This document shows, in pieces, positions 44,779 through 54,408 of a DNA stretch of 64,000 nucleotides; position 1 is the first letter of the stretch, and each line of letters begins with the position of its first letter. Origin of the DNA: an uncultured Caulobacteraceae bacterium (GTDB taxonomy: Bacteria; Pseudomonadota; Alphaproteobacteria; Caulobacterales; Caulobacteraceae); NCBI GenBank assembly GCA_903872075.1, contig CAIQJF010000043.1, positions 27,375-91,374 of the forward strand, in the 5' to 3' direction. The translations under genes and the position numbers were made by a program. The notes beneath the pieces were generated by a model, which was not told where the DNA came from, ran no database searches, and saw nothing but the letters and a program-made list of their open reading frames with translations.

Positions 44779-45561
44779 TCATATAGGCGTCGCGGTCAAT
44801 TCCTTAACCCTGGCGATCACGGCGACATCGACACTCGCCGCGCCGGCCTCCAGAAGCGCCCGCGCGCAACCGCTCGCCGTGGCGCCGGTGGTCAGCACGT
44901 CGTCGACAAGCAGCAGACGCCGCCCGCTCACCCGCCGCGCCGCGCGTTCAGGGACAGCGAAGGCGCCCGAGACGTTTCGCCAGCGCCCCTCGCCGGTCCG
45001 CCCGCCCTGCGTGGCCGTGGCCTTCTGGCGGACCAGGGCGTCAGGCAGATAGGCAAGTGAGGCGCGGCGGGCCAAGGGCCGGGCGATCTCCGCGGCCTGG
45101 TTGTAGCGACGGTGAATCAGCCGCCATCGGTGCAGGGGCGTCGGGGCCACTGCATCGATCTCGGGAAGGATGTCGGCCGCGGCGCGGGCGAGCCAGGTTG
45201 CGAACAACCCGGAGAGATCCGTGCGGTCGGCGTGTTTGAGTTGAAGAATCAGGCCGCGGGAGTGATCGTCGTAGAGGCAGGCCGCCCGGACCCGGCCATA
45301 GGGAGCCGGATCGCGGGTACATCGATCGCACCGCGCGCCGGGCCCGCGGTCAAACTCGAAAGGGGCTCCGCAGCCGTCGCAGGCCGGCGCTTCGATGAAA
45401 GCGATACGGGACCATGCGGCCGGGCCCAGGCCCCGCCAGTGACCGGCCGCGGCGGTCGACGGCGCGCCCTCGAGCGCCCGCGGCGGAAGTAGCAAGTCCA
45501 GGCCCAGGCCGGCCGCCCGCGCCGCGGCGCGAGACCAGCCCCATGTCGGTCCGGCGATCAT
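44779..45561 (-). CDS. ComF family phosphoribosyltransferase-like protein
   Basis: 260 residues. An N-terminal zinc-ribbon-like part (CDGCGAPFEFDRGPGARCDRC) is followed by a PRTase fold with the PRPP loop LLLVDDVLTTGATASGCARA. ComF proteins help take up DNA as single strands in naturally competent bacteria; in others the role is unclear. It starts the minus-strand cluster comF-grxC-nit-DUF1178-NMO. No pil or comEC genes are in the window. Confidence 0.92.
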   Translation of the reverse strand: MIAGPTWGWSRAAARAAGLGLDLLLPPRALEGAPSTAAAGHWRGLGPAAWSRIAFIEAPACDGCGAPFEFDRGPGARCDRCTRDPAPYGRVRAACLYDDHSRGLILQLKHADRTDLSGLFATWLARAAADILPEIDAVAPTPLHRWRLIHRRYNQAAEIARPLARRASLAYLPDALVRQKATATQGGRTGEGRWRNVSGAFAVPERAARRVSGRRLLLVDDVLTTGATASGCARALLEAGAASVDVAVIARVKELTATPI

Positions 45562-45640
45562 CGATCAACCCCCAGAATACTTTGCAAAACGTCACTTCTT
45601 TGCATATCGCGACGGATTGCGCTAGCGCTCTGCCTCGCTC

Positions 45641-46555
45641 ATGTCCACACCGCCCCTGATCTTCGATCGTCCGCTGCACGCCCGCCGACTGGCCCGGGCG
45701 GCGAGTCGATTTTCCACCGCCGACTTTCTCAAAGTCCGGGCCGCTGCCGATCTGGTCGAGCGACTTGAAGCGATTAACCGGCGGTTTGAGATCGCCGTCG
45801 ATCTCGGCGCCCGCAGCGGGATCTTTCGCGACGCCATCGCCGGCAGTCCCGCCGGAGCCAAGATCGGCATCCTGATTGAGACCGACCTCAGTCTCGACAT
45901 GCTGCGTGGCCGAGCGGACATCCGGCTAGCAGTGGACGAGGAGCGCCTGCCCTTCGCCGAAGGCCGCATAGATCTCGCCGTCTCGACACTCGTCCTGCAC
46001 TGGGTGAACGACCTGGTGGGAACCCTGATTCAGATCCGGCGGTCGCTCGCCCCGGATGGCTTGTTCATGGGCGCGATGCTGGGCGGCGCCACCCTGACCG
46101 AACTGCGCGGCTGCCTGCTCGCGGCGGAAATCGAGATCGCCGGCGGCGCGGGCCCACGGGTGTCTCCATTTGCCGACGCGGCGGACGGCGCTTCGCTGTT
46201 GCAACGCGCGGGCTTCGCCCTGCCGGTCATCGACACGGATCTGGTGACGGTCCGTTATGATCATCCATTGAAGTTGCTCGCCGATCTGCGCGCGATGGGC
46301 GAAACCAGCGCCCTTGCGGATCGCCCGCAACGTCCGCTCTCACGCGCGGTGCTGGCCCGAACGTGCGCCCTCTATCAGGAACGTTTCGCAGGGCCCGACG
46401 GGCGAATCCCGGCCACCTTCGAGATTCTGACCCTGACCGGCTGGGCGCCCCATCCCGATCAGCCACAGCCCCTGAAACCCGGCTCCGCCAAGGCCCGGCT
46501 GGCCGACGCCTTGGGCGTGGTGGAGCACCGCACCGGCGGACGCGCCGCTCGCTAG
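45641..46555 (+). CDS. Class I SAM-dependent methyltransferase, NDUFAF5-like
   Basis: 304 residues. The start PLIFDRPLHARRLARAA is typical of the alphaproteobacterial relatives of NDUFAF5, an assembly factor that hydroxylates an arginine in respiratory complex I. SAM-fold elements are IAVDLGARSGIFRDAIAG and DLAVSTLVLHWVNDLVGTL. The D-G-x-G glycine motif is altered (DLGARSG), usual for this subgroup. Its stop overlaps the mutT stop by four bases (CTAG) on the opposite strand. Role in this organism inferred from family only. Confidence 0.82.
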   Translation: MSTPPLIFDRPLHARRLARAASRFSTADFLKVRAAADLVERLEAINRRFEIAVDLGARSGIFRDAIAGSPAGAKIGILIETDLSLDMLRGRADIRLAVDEERLPFAEGRIDLAVSTLVLHWVNDLVGTLIQIRRSLAPDGLFMGAMLGGATLTELRGCLLAAEIEIAGGAGPRVSPFADAADGASLLQRAGFALPVIDTDLVTVRYDHPLKLLADLRAMGETSALADRPQRPLSRAVLARTCALYQERFAGPDGRIPATFEILTLTGWAPHPDQPQPLKPGSAKARLADALGVVEHRTGGRAAR

Positions 46556-46953
46556 AGCAGGTCGCGCAGCCAGGCGACAAGAGGGGCGTCCGCCGGCGGC
46601 ATGGGATAGTCGCCCATCCTTTCCGGCTTCACCCAGGCCAGCGCCGCGTGCTCGCGGGCGGTGACGAACCCCTCCCAGCGACGGCACAGATAGAGCGGCA
46701 TCAGCAGATGCATCGACTCATAGGCGTGGCTGGCGAAGACGAAGGGAGCGAGACAGGCCTCGGCGACCTTGATGCCCAGTTCCTCGTCCAACTCCCGGAT
46801 GAGGCAAGCCTCGGGGCTCTCGCCCGCCTCGACCTTGCCGCCTGGAAACTCCCACAGCCCTGCGAGGGCCTTGCCTTCCGGCCGCTTGCCGATCAGCACA
46901 CGGCCATCGACATCGACCAGGGCGCAGGCGGCGACGAGTACGATTCGGCTCAC
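46552..46953 (-). CDS. mutT: Nudix hydrolase, 8-oxo-dGTP diphosphatase (MutT-type)
   Basis: 133 residues. MutT hydrolyses oxidised dGTP to keep it out of DNA. The Nudix box FPGGKVEAGESPEACLIREL then DEELGI is complete (GX5EX7REUXEEXGU). The start VLVAACALVDVDGRVLIGKR and end ALAWVKPERMGDYPMPPADA are MutT-like. In several alphaproteobacteria this gene sits near argJ/secA, as here. No sign of damage. Confidence 0.92.
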   Translation of the reverse strand: MSRIVLVAACALVDVDGRVLIGKRPEGKALAGLWEFPGGKVEAGESPEACLIRELDEELGIKVAEACLAPFVFASHAYESMHLLMPLYLCRRWEGFVTAREHAALAWVKPERMGDYPMPPADAPLVAWLRDLL

Positions 46954-47271
46954 GGCGGGCTCCGGTGCAGACCTTCAGGTGGCGCTCATTATCGTGGTTC
47001 CTGACGGGCGGCGAGGCCGCCCGGTCCCGTCGCACCCTTGACTTTACACCTGCGAAGGCCGATGTGCGCCGCACGCTTCGGTATTGGAAGCGTTGTCGGT
47101 GCTCCAGCCGCGTGAGGATCGCTTATCCGCGATCTTGCCTGTCGAGCGCTCATAGAGCTTCAAACCGATCGCCCGGCCACGCGGGGCGCTCCCCAAAAGA
47201 CCTCTCGCCCCTGGCGAAGCCCCCGCGACACGCGGGCGGCCGCCATGCGTTCATGAAAGCTACGTATCTCC
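46954..47271. other. Intergenic region between mutT and rhlE-type gene
   Basis: 318 bases with no gene I can support. It must hold the divergent promoters and a long 5' leader of the helicase gene. The ATG at 47253 is out of frame with the helicase, and small frames here lack homology. Confidence 0.6.
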
Positions 47272-48675
47272 TTGACTCACTTCAAAGATCTTGGCCTTGC
47301 CAAGCCCCTTCTCACGGCTCTTGCCGAAGAGGGTTACACGACCCCGACGCCGATCCAGGCCCTGGCCATCCCTACCGTCCTCGAAGGTCGCGACCTGCTG
47401 GGCATCGCCCAGACCGGCACCGGCAAGACCGCCGCCTTCGCCCTGCCGATCCTCCAGCGCCTCGCGGCCGATCCCAAACCGGCGCCCCGTCGCGGCTGCC
47501 GCGTGCTGGTGCTCAGCCCCACCCGTGAACTGGCCAGCCAGATCGCAGAGAGCTTCCGCACCTATGGCCGCCACATGGGCTTCTCCGTCGCCGTGGTGTT
47601 CGGCGGCGTCAAATATGGACCGCAGGTCCGCGCCCTGGCGGGCGGCGTCGACATCCTTGTCGCCACCCCCGGCCGCCTGATCGACCACATCAACGAGAAG
47701 GTCGCCAACCTCGGCGCCGTCGAGGTGCTGGTGCTCGATGAAGCCGATCAGATGCTCGATCTGGGCTTCCTGCCACCCATCCGCCGCATCGTCTCGACCC
47801 TGCCCAAGAAGCGCCAGAACCTGTTCTTCTCCGCCACCATGCCGAGCGAAATCGGCAAGCTGGCCGCCGAACTTCTGGTCAATCCCGCCCAGGCGTCCGT
47901 AGCCCCGGCCGCGACCACGGTGACCCGGATCGCCCAGCAGATTCTGTTCGTGGAAACCGACCGCAAGCGTCAGTTGCTGGCCGAACTCTTCGCGGATGCG
48001 AAAATGGCCCGGGCGCTGATCTTCACCCGCACAAAGCGCGGCGCGGACCGGGTGGCCAAGTATCTCGACGCCGTCGGCGTCAAGGCCGACTCGATCCATG
48101 GCGACAAGTCGCAAGGCCAGCGCGAGCGCGCCTTGGCGGCCTTCAAGGCCGGCGGCGTGCGCGCCCTGGTGGCCACCGACATCGCGGCGCGTGGCATCGA
48201 TGTGGACGCGGTCAGCCATGTCGTGAACTACGACCTGCCCAACGTCCCGGAATCCTATGTCCACCGCATCGGCCGTACGGCGCGCGCCGGGGCCGACGGC
48301 ACCGCCATCAGCCTGGTGGCCGATGACGAACGCGGCCTGCTTAAGGACATCCAGAAGGTCACCCGCCAGACGATCCCGAGCTTTGACCGTCGAAACGATC
48401 GGGCGCTCGGCGCCCTCGCGGCCGTGGACAAGGCGACCATGCCGGCCGAACGGCCCGCCTCCCCCCGCCCGGCCCAGGGCCGGAGCGGTGGCGGCGGTCA
48501 AGGCGGCGGCGGACGCAACCGTCGCGGCGGCCAAGGTGGTGGTGGCGGTGGTGGTGGCCGCGCCCATCAGGGTGGCGCTCACAAGGGCGGCTCGGGTGGC
48601 CAGGCCAAGAGCAACAGCGGCCCGCGGCCTATCGCCTCGACCCAGCCGGCGGCCCGCTGGAGTCCGGTCGACTGA
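47272..48675 (+). CDS. rhlE: DEAD-box RNA helicase, RhlE type
   Basis: 467 residues from the TTG at 47272 (THFKDLGLAKPLLTALAEEG is the expected RhlE N-terminus). The helicase core is complete: Q motif, GIAQTGTGKTAAFALPIL (motif I), PTRELASQIAE, LVLDEADQMLDLGF (DEAD), SATMP, and the C-terminal IFTRTKRGADRVAKYL, ATDIAARGIDVDAVSHV, HRIGRTARAG. The last 100 residues are a Gly-rich, RGG-like tail. It is a probable RNA-remodelling helicase of cold shock or RNA decay. No in-frame ATG is available, so the TTG is the best start, but the ribosome site is weak. Confidence 0.93.
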   Translation: MTHFKDLGLAKPLLTALAEEGYTTPTPIQALAIPTVLEGRDLLGIAQTGTGKTAAFALPILQRLAADPKPAPRRGCRVLVLSPTRELASQIAESFRTYGRHMGFSVAVVFGGVKYGPQVRALAGGVDILVATPGRLIDHINEKVANLGAVEVLVLDEADQMLDLGFLPPIRRIVSTLPKKRQNLFFSATMPSEIGKLAAELLVNPAQASVAPAATTVTRIAQQILFVETDRKRQLLAELFADAKMARALIFTRTKRGADRVAKYLDAVGVKADSIHGDKSQGQRERALAAFKAGGVRALVATDIAARGIDVDAVSHVVNYDLPNVPESYVHRIGRTARAGADGTAISLVADDERGLLKDIQKVTRQTIPSFDRRNDRALGALAAVDKATMPAERPASPRPAQGRSGGGGQGGGGRNRRGGQGGGGGGGGRAHQGGAHKGGSGGQAKSNSGPRPIASTQPAARWSPVD

Positions 48676-48686
48676 CAAACGGCGGC

Positions 48687-48716
48687 GGCGTCCCTCTCTC
48701 TCGAGAGGGGGACGCC
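48687..48716. terminator. Bidirectional hairpin between rhlE and argJ
   Basis: GGCGTCCC and GGGACGCC arms around a CT-rich, partly self-complementary centre (CTCTCGAGAG). The repeat is 11 bp past the helicase stop and 7 bp before the argJ stop, so it may end both transcripts. Confidence 0.6.
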
Positions 48717-48723
48717 AATCCCC

Positions 48724-49971
48724 TCAGGAGCGGTAGTCGCCGTTGATGGCGACGTATTGCTTCGTCAGGTCGCAGGTCCACATGACCGCCGTGGCCCGGC
48801 CGACCCCGACATCGACACCCACTTCCAGTTCGGCGTTCTTCATGTAGGCGCTCATGGCGACCTCGGAATAGTCCGGCGCGACCGCCCCATGATACGCGGC
48901 TGTCAGCGGCCCGAAGGTCACCGACAGGCGGTCTCGGTTCACCGGTTCGTCTGCCCGGCCCACGGCCATGACGATCCGTCCCCAGTTAGCATCCTCACCG
49001 GCAAAGGCCGTCTTCACCAGCGGGCTCTCGGCGATGGTGCGCGCGATCTTTCGCGCCGAAGCCGGCGAGCGGGCGCCGGTCACCGTGATCTTCACGAACT
49101 TCGACGCGCCCTCCCCGTCCCGCACCAGCTGCAGGGCGAGATCCAGCAGCAGCGCCTCCAGCTTTTCCTTGAAGTCATCCAGCCGGGGGTCATTCGACTT
49201 GGTGATCATTGGTGAGCCGCTCAGGCCGGTGGCGAAGAGCAAAAGCGTGTCGTTGGTCGAGCGATCACCATCCACCGTGACGGCGTTGAAGGTTCGCGGC
49301 GTCATCACCTTCAGCAGGTCCTGAAGCACGCGCGGCGCGATGGCCGCGTCAGTGGCGACGAACGCCAGCATGGTGGCCATGTCCGGCGCGATCATGCCGG
49401 AGCCCTTGGCGATACCGGCCAACCGTACGCGGGTGTCGCCGATATCGGCCTTTGCCGCCGCGCCCTTGGCGAAGGTGTCGGTGGTCATGATCGCCCGGGC
49501 CGCGCTCGCCCAGTTGTCCACGGCCAGGGCCTTGGTCAGTTCCGGCAGGCGCGGCGTGATCTTCTCATCGTCGAGCACGACGCCGATGACGCCGGTCGAG
49601 GCGGTCAGGACCTCGCCCTTGCCGCAGTCCAAAGACTTACCGGCTGCCGCGGCGACCTTGGCGACGGCCTGGGCCCCGGCCTTTCCGGTGAAGGAATTGG
49701 CGCAGCCGGCGTTCACCACCAGGGCCCGGGCGTGATTGCCCGCGTGTCCAAGGCGCGCCTTGCACCAGTCGACCGGCGCGGAGCCCACGGCATGGCGGGT
49801 GAACACCCCGGCGCAGGCCGTCCCCGGCGCGAAACGCATCAGCAGCAGATCGTCGCGGTCCTGCTTGTAGAAGCCGGCGCGACCCACGGCCAGTTCGACG
49901 CCGGCCACCGGCGGGATGATCGGAAAAGGGACCGCGAGAGGCGACACGGTCATTTCGGGCTTGGCGCTCAT
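48724..49971 (-). CDS. argJ: Bifunctional glutamate N-acetyltransferase ArgJ
   Basis: 415 residues. ArgJ transfers acetyl from N-acetylornithine to glutamate, recycling acetyl in arginine synthesis; some also use acetyl-CoA. The self-cleavage and nucleophile site is GMIAPDMATMLAF, with Thr200 of ATML. N-terminal AVGSAPVDWCKARL and C-terminal YTAVNGDYRS-like end (KQYVAINGDYRS) are normal. The gene is flanked by rhlE and a GST gene and lies near secA, an arrangement known from Caulobacterales (there with a peptidyl-prolyl isomerase between). Confidence 0.96.
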   Translation of the reverse strand: MSAKPEMTVSPLAVPFPIIPPVAGVELAVGRAGFYKQDRDDLLLMRFAPGTACAGVFTRHAVGSAPVDWCKARLGHAGNHARALVVNAGCANSFTGKAGAQAVAKVAAAAGKSLDCGKGEVLTASTGVIGVVLDDEKITPRLPELTKALAVDNWASAARAIMTTDTFAKGAAAKADIGDTRVRLAGIAKGSGMIAPDMATMLAFVATDAAIAPRVLQDLLKVMTPRTFNAVTVDGDRSTNDTLLLFATGLSGSPMITKSNDPRLDDFKEKLEALLLDLALQLVRDGEGASKFVKITVTGARSPASARKIARTIAESPLVKTAFAGEDANWGRIVMAVGRADEPVNRDRLSVTFGPLTAAYHGAVAPDYSEVAMSAYMKNAELEVGVDVGVGRATAVMWTCDLTKQYVAINGDYRS

Positions 49972-50129
49972 GTGCTCTGACTCGAAGCGGAGAGGGTCCC
50001 GATCGCCTCCCGGCGCCGCTGACGTGTCGTCAGCCTTGCCAGGACGGGAGCCCTCGTCCTAGGAGGATTTCTGCTTTTAGGCGCCATGGTCGCGAAACGG
50101 CGGCCCGTCAAGCTAAGGAGGAATTTGTC

Positions 50130-50747
50130 ATGAAGTTCTATGACTCCATTGGGCCCAACCCGCGCGTGGTCAACATGTTCCTGGCGGAAAAGGGAATCGA
50201 CCTGCCCCGCCAGAAGATCGATCTGCTCACCGGTGAAAACCGGCAGGACTCCTATAAGAGTGTCAATCCTCACGGGACGACGCCAGCGTTGGAGATCGAC
50301 GAGGCCATGGTGATCGCCGAGATCACCGCCATCTGCGAATATCTTGAGGAACTGCACCCCACCCCGGCCCTGATCGGCGAGACGCCGATGCAGCGCGCCG
50401 AAACGCGCATGTGGGTCCGCCGCATCGACCTGAACATCGTCGAGCCCATGACCAACGGCTTCCGCTACGCCGAAGGCCTGGGCATGTTCAAAGACCGCGT
50501 GCATTGCATCCCCGCCGCAGCGGCCGACCTGAAGGCCATCGCGCAGGAGCGCCTGACCTGGCTCGACGGTCTTATCGCCGGTCGCGAATGGATCGTCGGC
50601 GATCGCTACACCCTGGCCGATATCCTGCTGTACGCTTTCCTGGATTTCGGGACTCAGGTCGGCCAGCCGATCAACACCGAAAACAAGAACATCGTGGCCT
50701 GGTTCGAGCGCGCCAAGGCCCGTAAGGGCGCCACCGCCACCGCCTGA
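50130..50747 (+). CDS. Glutathione S-transferase family protein
   Basis: 205 residues with a strong RBS (AAGGAGGAA). The thioredoxin-like N-terminal domain (1-80: KFYDSIGPNPRVVNMFLAEK, then NPHGTTPALEID with its cis-Pro, and ITAICEYLEEL) and an all-helical C-terminal domain (LTWLDGLIAGREWIVGDRYT then LADILLYAF) form a normal GST. Usual role: conjugation of glutathione to electrophiles. Ser6 or Tyr4 may be the catalytic residue. It is not in the common argJ-secA arrangement, where a PpiC-type gene sits instead. Confidence 0.9.
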   Translation: MKFYDSIGPNPRVVNMFLAEKGIDLPRQKIDLLTGENRQDSYKSVNPHGTTPALEIDEAMVIAEITAICEYLEELHPTPALIGETPMQRAETRMWVRRIDLNIVEPMTNGFRYAEGLGMFKDRVHCIPAAAADLKAIAQERLTWLDGLIAGREWIVGDRYTLADILLYAFLDFGTQVGQPINTENKNIVAWFERAKARKGATATA

Positions 50748-50758
50748 CGCCTCAGCGC

Positions 50759-50785
50759 ACCCCCTTCCGGCGTCCGGAAGGGGGT
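50759..50785. terminator. Perfect hairpin between GST gene and secA
   Basis: Perfect 12-bp inverted repeat ACCCCCTTCCGG / CCGGAAGGGGGT (50759-50770 and 50774-50785) with a 3-base loop, 11 bp past the GST stop. AAACG follows, with no T run on the plus strand; strong as a structure, uncertain as a classical terminator. Confidence 0.65.
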
Positions 50786-50967
50786 AAACGCCGGCGGGAC
50801 CCGCCGTTAGGGCCTGTTCGCGTTGACACTTCAGGGTCGGCTCCCTAAGTCTCCGGCGCGCGGACCGCGTGTTTAATCGAGCCGGCTATGGGCCTTTACA
50901 GGGTCGTGCGCGCCTCGCCGCGGCCCCCAGTTAAGTTTTTGGCCCTGAACGGACGTCCCGCATCTCC

Positions 50968-53733
50968 ATGCTCGATCTTAAGAAGCTTTTCGGATCCGCC
51001 AATGACCGCAAGGTCAAGGCGATGATGTCCAAGGTCCCCGCGATCACGGCCCTTGAACCCAAGATGGCTGCGCTGTCGGATGACCAGCTGCGCGCCAAGA
51101 CCGCCGAGTTCCGCGAACGGCTCGCTGCCGGCCAGACCCTGGACAGCCTGCTCAACGAAGCGTTCGCCGTCGTCCGCGAAGCCGCCAAACGCTCCCTCGG
51201 CCAGCGCCACTACGACGTGCAGATGGTCGGCGGCATGGTGCTGCACAAAGGCGGCATCGCCGAGATGCGGACCGGCGAAGGCAAGACCCTCGTGGCCACA
51301 CTTCCGGTCTACCTCAACGCCCTCACCGGCAAGGGCGTGCACCTGATCACGGTGAACGACTACCTCGCCAGCCGCGACGCCGACTGGATGGGACGGGTAT
51401 ACCGGTTCCTCGGCCTGAGCGTCGGCGTGATCGTCAACGGCCTCTCTCAGGCGGAGCGCAAGAAGGCCTACGAATCGGACATCACCTACGGCACGAACAA
51501 CGAGTTCGGCTTCGACTATCTGCGCGACAATCTGGTCTATGACGCCAATGAGATGGTCCAGCGCGGCCACCACTTCGCGATCGTCGACGAGGTCGACTCT
51601 ATCCTGATCGACGAAGCCCGCACGCCGTTGATCATTTCGGGTCCGACCGAGGACCGGTCCGATTTCTACCGCACCATCGACCTGCTGGTGCGTGACCTGA
51701 TCCTCGATGCAGCCACCTTCGAGCACGACGAGAAGCAGAAGCAGGTCCTGCTCACCGAGCACGGCTCGGAAACCATCGAACAGACGCTGGAGGCCGCGGG
51801 GCACTTCGCGGACGGTTCGGCCGGCCTCTACGACCCGGCCAATGTCTCGGTCATGCACCATGTCAATCAGGCGCTGCGGGCCAACATTCTCTACATGAAG
51901 GACCGCGACTACATCGTCCGCAACGGCGAGGTGATGCTGATCGACGAGTTCACGGGCCGCATGATGCAGGGCCGGCGCCTGTCCGAAGGCCTCCACCAGG
52001 CCATCGAGGCCAAGGAAAAGGTCGACGTCCAGCCCGAGAACCAGACCCTGGCCTCGGTCACGATCCAGAACTATTTCCGCCTCTACGAAAAGCTGTCCGG
52101 CATGACCGGCACGGCCGCCACCGAGGCCCAGGAATTCTTCGACATCTACAAGATGGATGTCGCCGAAATCCCGACCAACCGTCCGGTGGCCCGGAAAGAC
52201 GCCGACGACGAGGTCTACCGCACCTCCGCTGAGAAGAACCTGGCCATCATCGGCCAGATCGTCGAGTGCCATGAGCGCGGCCAGCCGGTGCTGGTCGGCA
52301 CGGTGTCGATCGAGAAGTCCGAACAGCTGTCCGAACTGCTGAAGGCCCACGTGTGGGAGAGCGAAGGCCGCACCATCGTCGGCGTGCCGCACAGCGTGCT
52401 CAACGCCCGCTACCACGAGCAGGAAGCCTTCATCGTCGCCGAAGCCGGCGTGCCGGGGGCGGTGACCATCGCCACCAACATGGCCGGCCGCGGCACCGAC
52501 ATTCAGCTCGGCGGCAATATCGACATGCGCCTGGCCAAGTGGCGCGCCGAACAGGCGGGCCTGGGTATCGAGCCCAGCTTCGAGGATGAGAAGGCCGAAC
52601 GCGCCGTCATCGAAACCGAGATCGCCGGCAAGCGCGACGCGGCCCTGGCCGGCGGCGGCCTGTTCGTTCTTGGCACCGAACGTCACGAAAGCCGCCGGAT
52701 CGACAACCAGCTCCGCGGCCGGACCGGCCGTCAGGGCGACCCTGGCCAGTCGAAGTTCTTCCTCTCCTGTGAGGACGACCTTCTTCGCATCTTCGCCGGC
52801 GATCGCCTGGACGCCATCATGCGCACCTTCGGCGTCGAGGAAGGTGAGGCGATCACCCATAAGTGGCTCAACAGCGCCATCGCCACCGCCCAGAAGCGCG
52901 TTGAGCAACGCAACTACGAGATCCGCAAGAACCTCCTGAAGTACGATGACGTCGTCAACGACCAGCGCAAGGCCGTGTTCGAGCAGCGCCGGGAGTTCAT
53001 GGAGGCCGATGACCTCTCGCAGATCGTCACCGAGATGCGCCACGACACCATCGACGACCTCGTGGCCCGCCACCTGCCCCCCAAGGCCTATGCCGACCAG
53101 TGGGATGTCGAGGGCCTGCACGAGCGCGTCTGGGGTCTGCTCGGCCTCGACCTTCCGGTCAGGGAGTGGGCGGCCGAGGAGGGCATCGCCAACGACGAAA
53201 TTCGTGAGCGACTCGTGGCCGCGGCGGACGCCCGCGCCGCCGAGCGCGAGGAGTTGATCTCATCGGCCCAGACCCGCGGCCTGGAGAAGAACTTCCTGCT
53301 TCAAATGGTCGATATGCAGTGGCGCGAGCACCTGATGCATCTCGACCACCTGCGCAACGTGATCGGCCTGCGCGGCTACGGCCAGCGCGATCCGCTGAAC
53401 GAGTACAAGACCGAGGCCTTCTCGCTCTTCGAAACCCTTATCGGCGATCTGCGTCAGAACGTGACACGCTGGCTGCTCACGGTTGAGATCCAGTTCCAGC
53501 AACCCGAGCCGCCGCCGACACCCTCAATGTTCGAGGTCCATCTCGATCCCACCACCGGCCAGAACGAGCGGGCCCTGGAGTTTGCCGGCGCCACCGGCGG
53601 CGGCACGTCGGAGCAACGGTCCGCCCTGCCTCTGACCGCCCTGCCCGCCGGCTTCGAGCGCACCCCGCGCAACGCCGCCTGTCCCTGCGGTTCCGGCAAG
53701 AAGTTCAAGCACTGCCACGGAACGCTGGTCTAG
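50968..53733 (+). CDS. secA: Preprotein translocase ATPase SecA
   Basis: 921 residues, the full length. SecA drives proteins through SecYEG at the inner membrane. Walker [12 protein letters not shown] is at 100-110; other motifs are [50 protein letters not shown] and the high-affinity [17 protein letters not shown]. The C-terminal zinc tail [14 protein letters not shown] binds SecB and lipid. No frameshift or insertion is seen. It is followed by a terminator-like hairpin. Confidence 0.98.
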   Translation: MLDLKKLFGSANDRKVKAMMSKVPAITALEPKMAALSDDQLRAKTAEFRERLAAGQTLDSLLNEAFAVVREAAKRSLGQRHYDVQMVGGMVLHKGGIAEMRTGEGKTLVATLPVYLNALTGKGVHLITVNDYLASRDADWMGRVYRFLGLSVGVIVNGLSQAERKKAYESDITYGTNNEFGFDYLRDNLVYDANEMVQRGHHFAIVDEVDSILIDEARTPLIISGPTEDRSDFYRTIDLLVRDLILDAATFEHDEKQKQVLLTEHGSETIEQTLEAAGHFADGSAGLYDPANVSVMHHVNQALRANILYMKDRDYIVRNGEVMLIDEFTGRMMQGRRLSEGLHQAIEAKEKVDVQPENQTLASVTIQNYFRLYEKLSGMTGTAATEAQEFFDIYKMDVAEIPTNRPVARKDADDEVYRTSAEKNLAIIGQIVECHERGQPVLVGTVSIEKSEQLSELLKAHVWESEGRTIVGVPHSVLNARYHEQEAFIVAEAGVPGAVTIATNMAGRGTDIQLGGNIDMRLAKWRAEQAGLGIEPSFEDEKAERAVIETEIAGKRDAALAGGGLFVLGTERHESRRIDNQLRGRTGRQGDPGQSKFFLSCEDDLLRIFAGDRLDAIMRTFGVEEGEAITHKWLNSAIATAQKRVEQRNYEIRKNLLKYDDVVNDQRKAVFEQRREFMEADDLSQIVTEMRHDTIDDLVARHLPPKAYADQWDVEGLHERVWGLLGLDLPVREWAAEEGIANDEIRERLVAAADARAAEREELISSAQTRGLEKNFLLQMVDMQWREHLMHLDHLRNVIGLRGYGQRDPLNEYKTEAFSLFETLIGDLRQNVTRWLLTVEIQFQQPEPPPTPSMFEVHLDPTTGQNERALEFAGATGGGTSEQRSALPLTALPAGFERTPRNAACPCGSGKKFKHCHGTLV

Positions 53734-53742
53734 AAACCTGCA

Positions 53743-53766
53743 GCCCGGCCGTGAAAGCGGTCGGGC
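53743..53766. terminator. Hairpin after secA
   Basis: 9-bp arms GCCCGGCCG / CGGTCGGGC with one G-T pair and a 6-base loop, 9 bp after the secA stop and ahead of the convergent DUF882 gene. It could serve both transcripts. Confidence 0.6.
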
Positions 53767-53778
53767 GGGGTCAGAAGT

Positions 53779-54345
53779 TCAGACGCCGCCCCAGCGGCGC
53801 ACCCGGCCCACGTCCATGTGCACGAAATCCGACGACGGATAGTAGCCAACCCCGCCGCCGCCGAGGCTGAGGGCGGCATTGTGCAACCGCGCCAGGTCGA
53901 CGTCGGGCAAGCGGATGTCGATGGCCAGGCCCTGCATATGCAGGCTGCCGCTGGCCACGCCATCGCTGTGGGCGTGCAACATGGCGTTGGTGGCGGGGGA
54001 ACGATAGCCGGAGATCACCTGGAATGGCGATCGGGTCTCCAGCCGCGTCGATAGAGTGTGCAGCAGGTCCAGCAGCCCAGGGGCGATGGGGTGGGTTGCA
54101 TTGTTGCGGAAGTCGCGCAGCACATGGTTCACCGCGTCCAGGGCGTCAGGCACGTAGGCGCCGCCTTCCCAATAGGCCGCGTTGAGCGACTCACCGGTGT
54201 GCAGGTTATGGAAACTCACGCTCCGAACGGCGTCCGTCGCCAAAGCGGGGCTGGCGGTTAGCGCCGCGGCGCCCAGAATCGAGCCGCCCAGGGCCAGAGA
54301 GCCGAGTGAGCCTTTCAGAAGCGCGCGTCTGGAATGATGAGCCAT
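53779..54345 (-). CDS. DUF882 / YcbK-like M15-fold exported protein
   Basis: 188 residues with a twin-arginine-like signal (MAHHSRRALLKGSLGSLALG, ending PALA). The DUF882 core is DLLHTLSTRLETRSPFQVIS then GYRSPATNAMLHAHSDG, SGSLHMQGLAIDIRLPD with the zinc His and Asp, and a last DFVHMDVGRVRRW with the third His. Relatives are M15-type D,D-carboxypeptidase-like proteins that trim peptidoglycan, and E. coli YcbK (MepK) is an endopeptidase. It lies directly downstream of the L,D-transpeptidase gene, a known pairing. Confidence 0.92.
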   Translation of the reverse strand: MAHHSRRALLKGSLGSLALGGSILGAAALTASPALATDAVRSVSFHNLHTGESLNAAYWEGGAYVPDALDAVNHVLRDFRNNATHPIAPGLLDLLHTLSTRLETRSPFQVISGYRSPATNAMLHAHSDGVASGSLHMQGLAIDIRLPDVDLARLHNAALSLGGGGVGYYPSSDFVHMDVGRVRRWGGV

Positions 54346-54408
54346 AGAGGGTCCTTACCACAAACGCCCCCCTGACGTCCGTCGTGATTACCCTAGGGTG
54401 GGCATCCG

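Noticed and set aside
47260..48678. 472-codon open frame on the minus strand antisense to the rhlE-type gene
   Set aside because: Low-complexity, high His/Gly/Asp composition that mirrors the helicase codons; no family match. A shadow of GC-rich coding.
50896..53121. 741-codon minus-strand frame antisense to secA
   Set aside because: A shadow of the high third-position GC of secA; the composition is rich in Val, Asp and Leu without domains.
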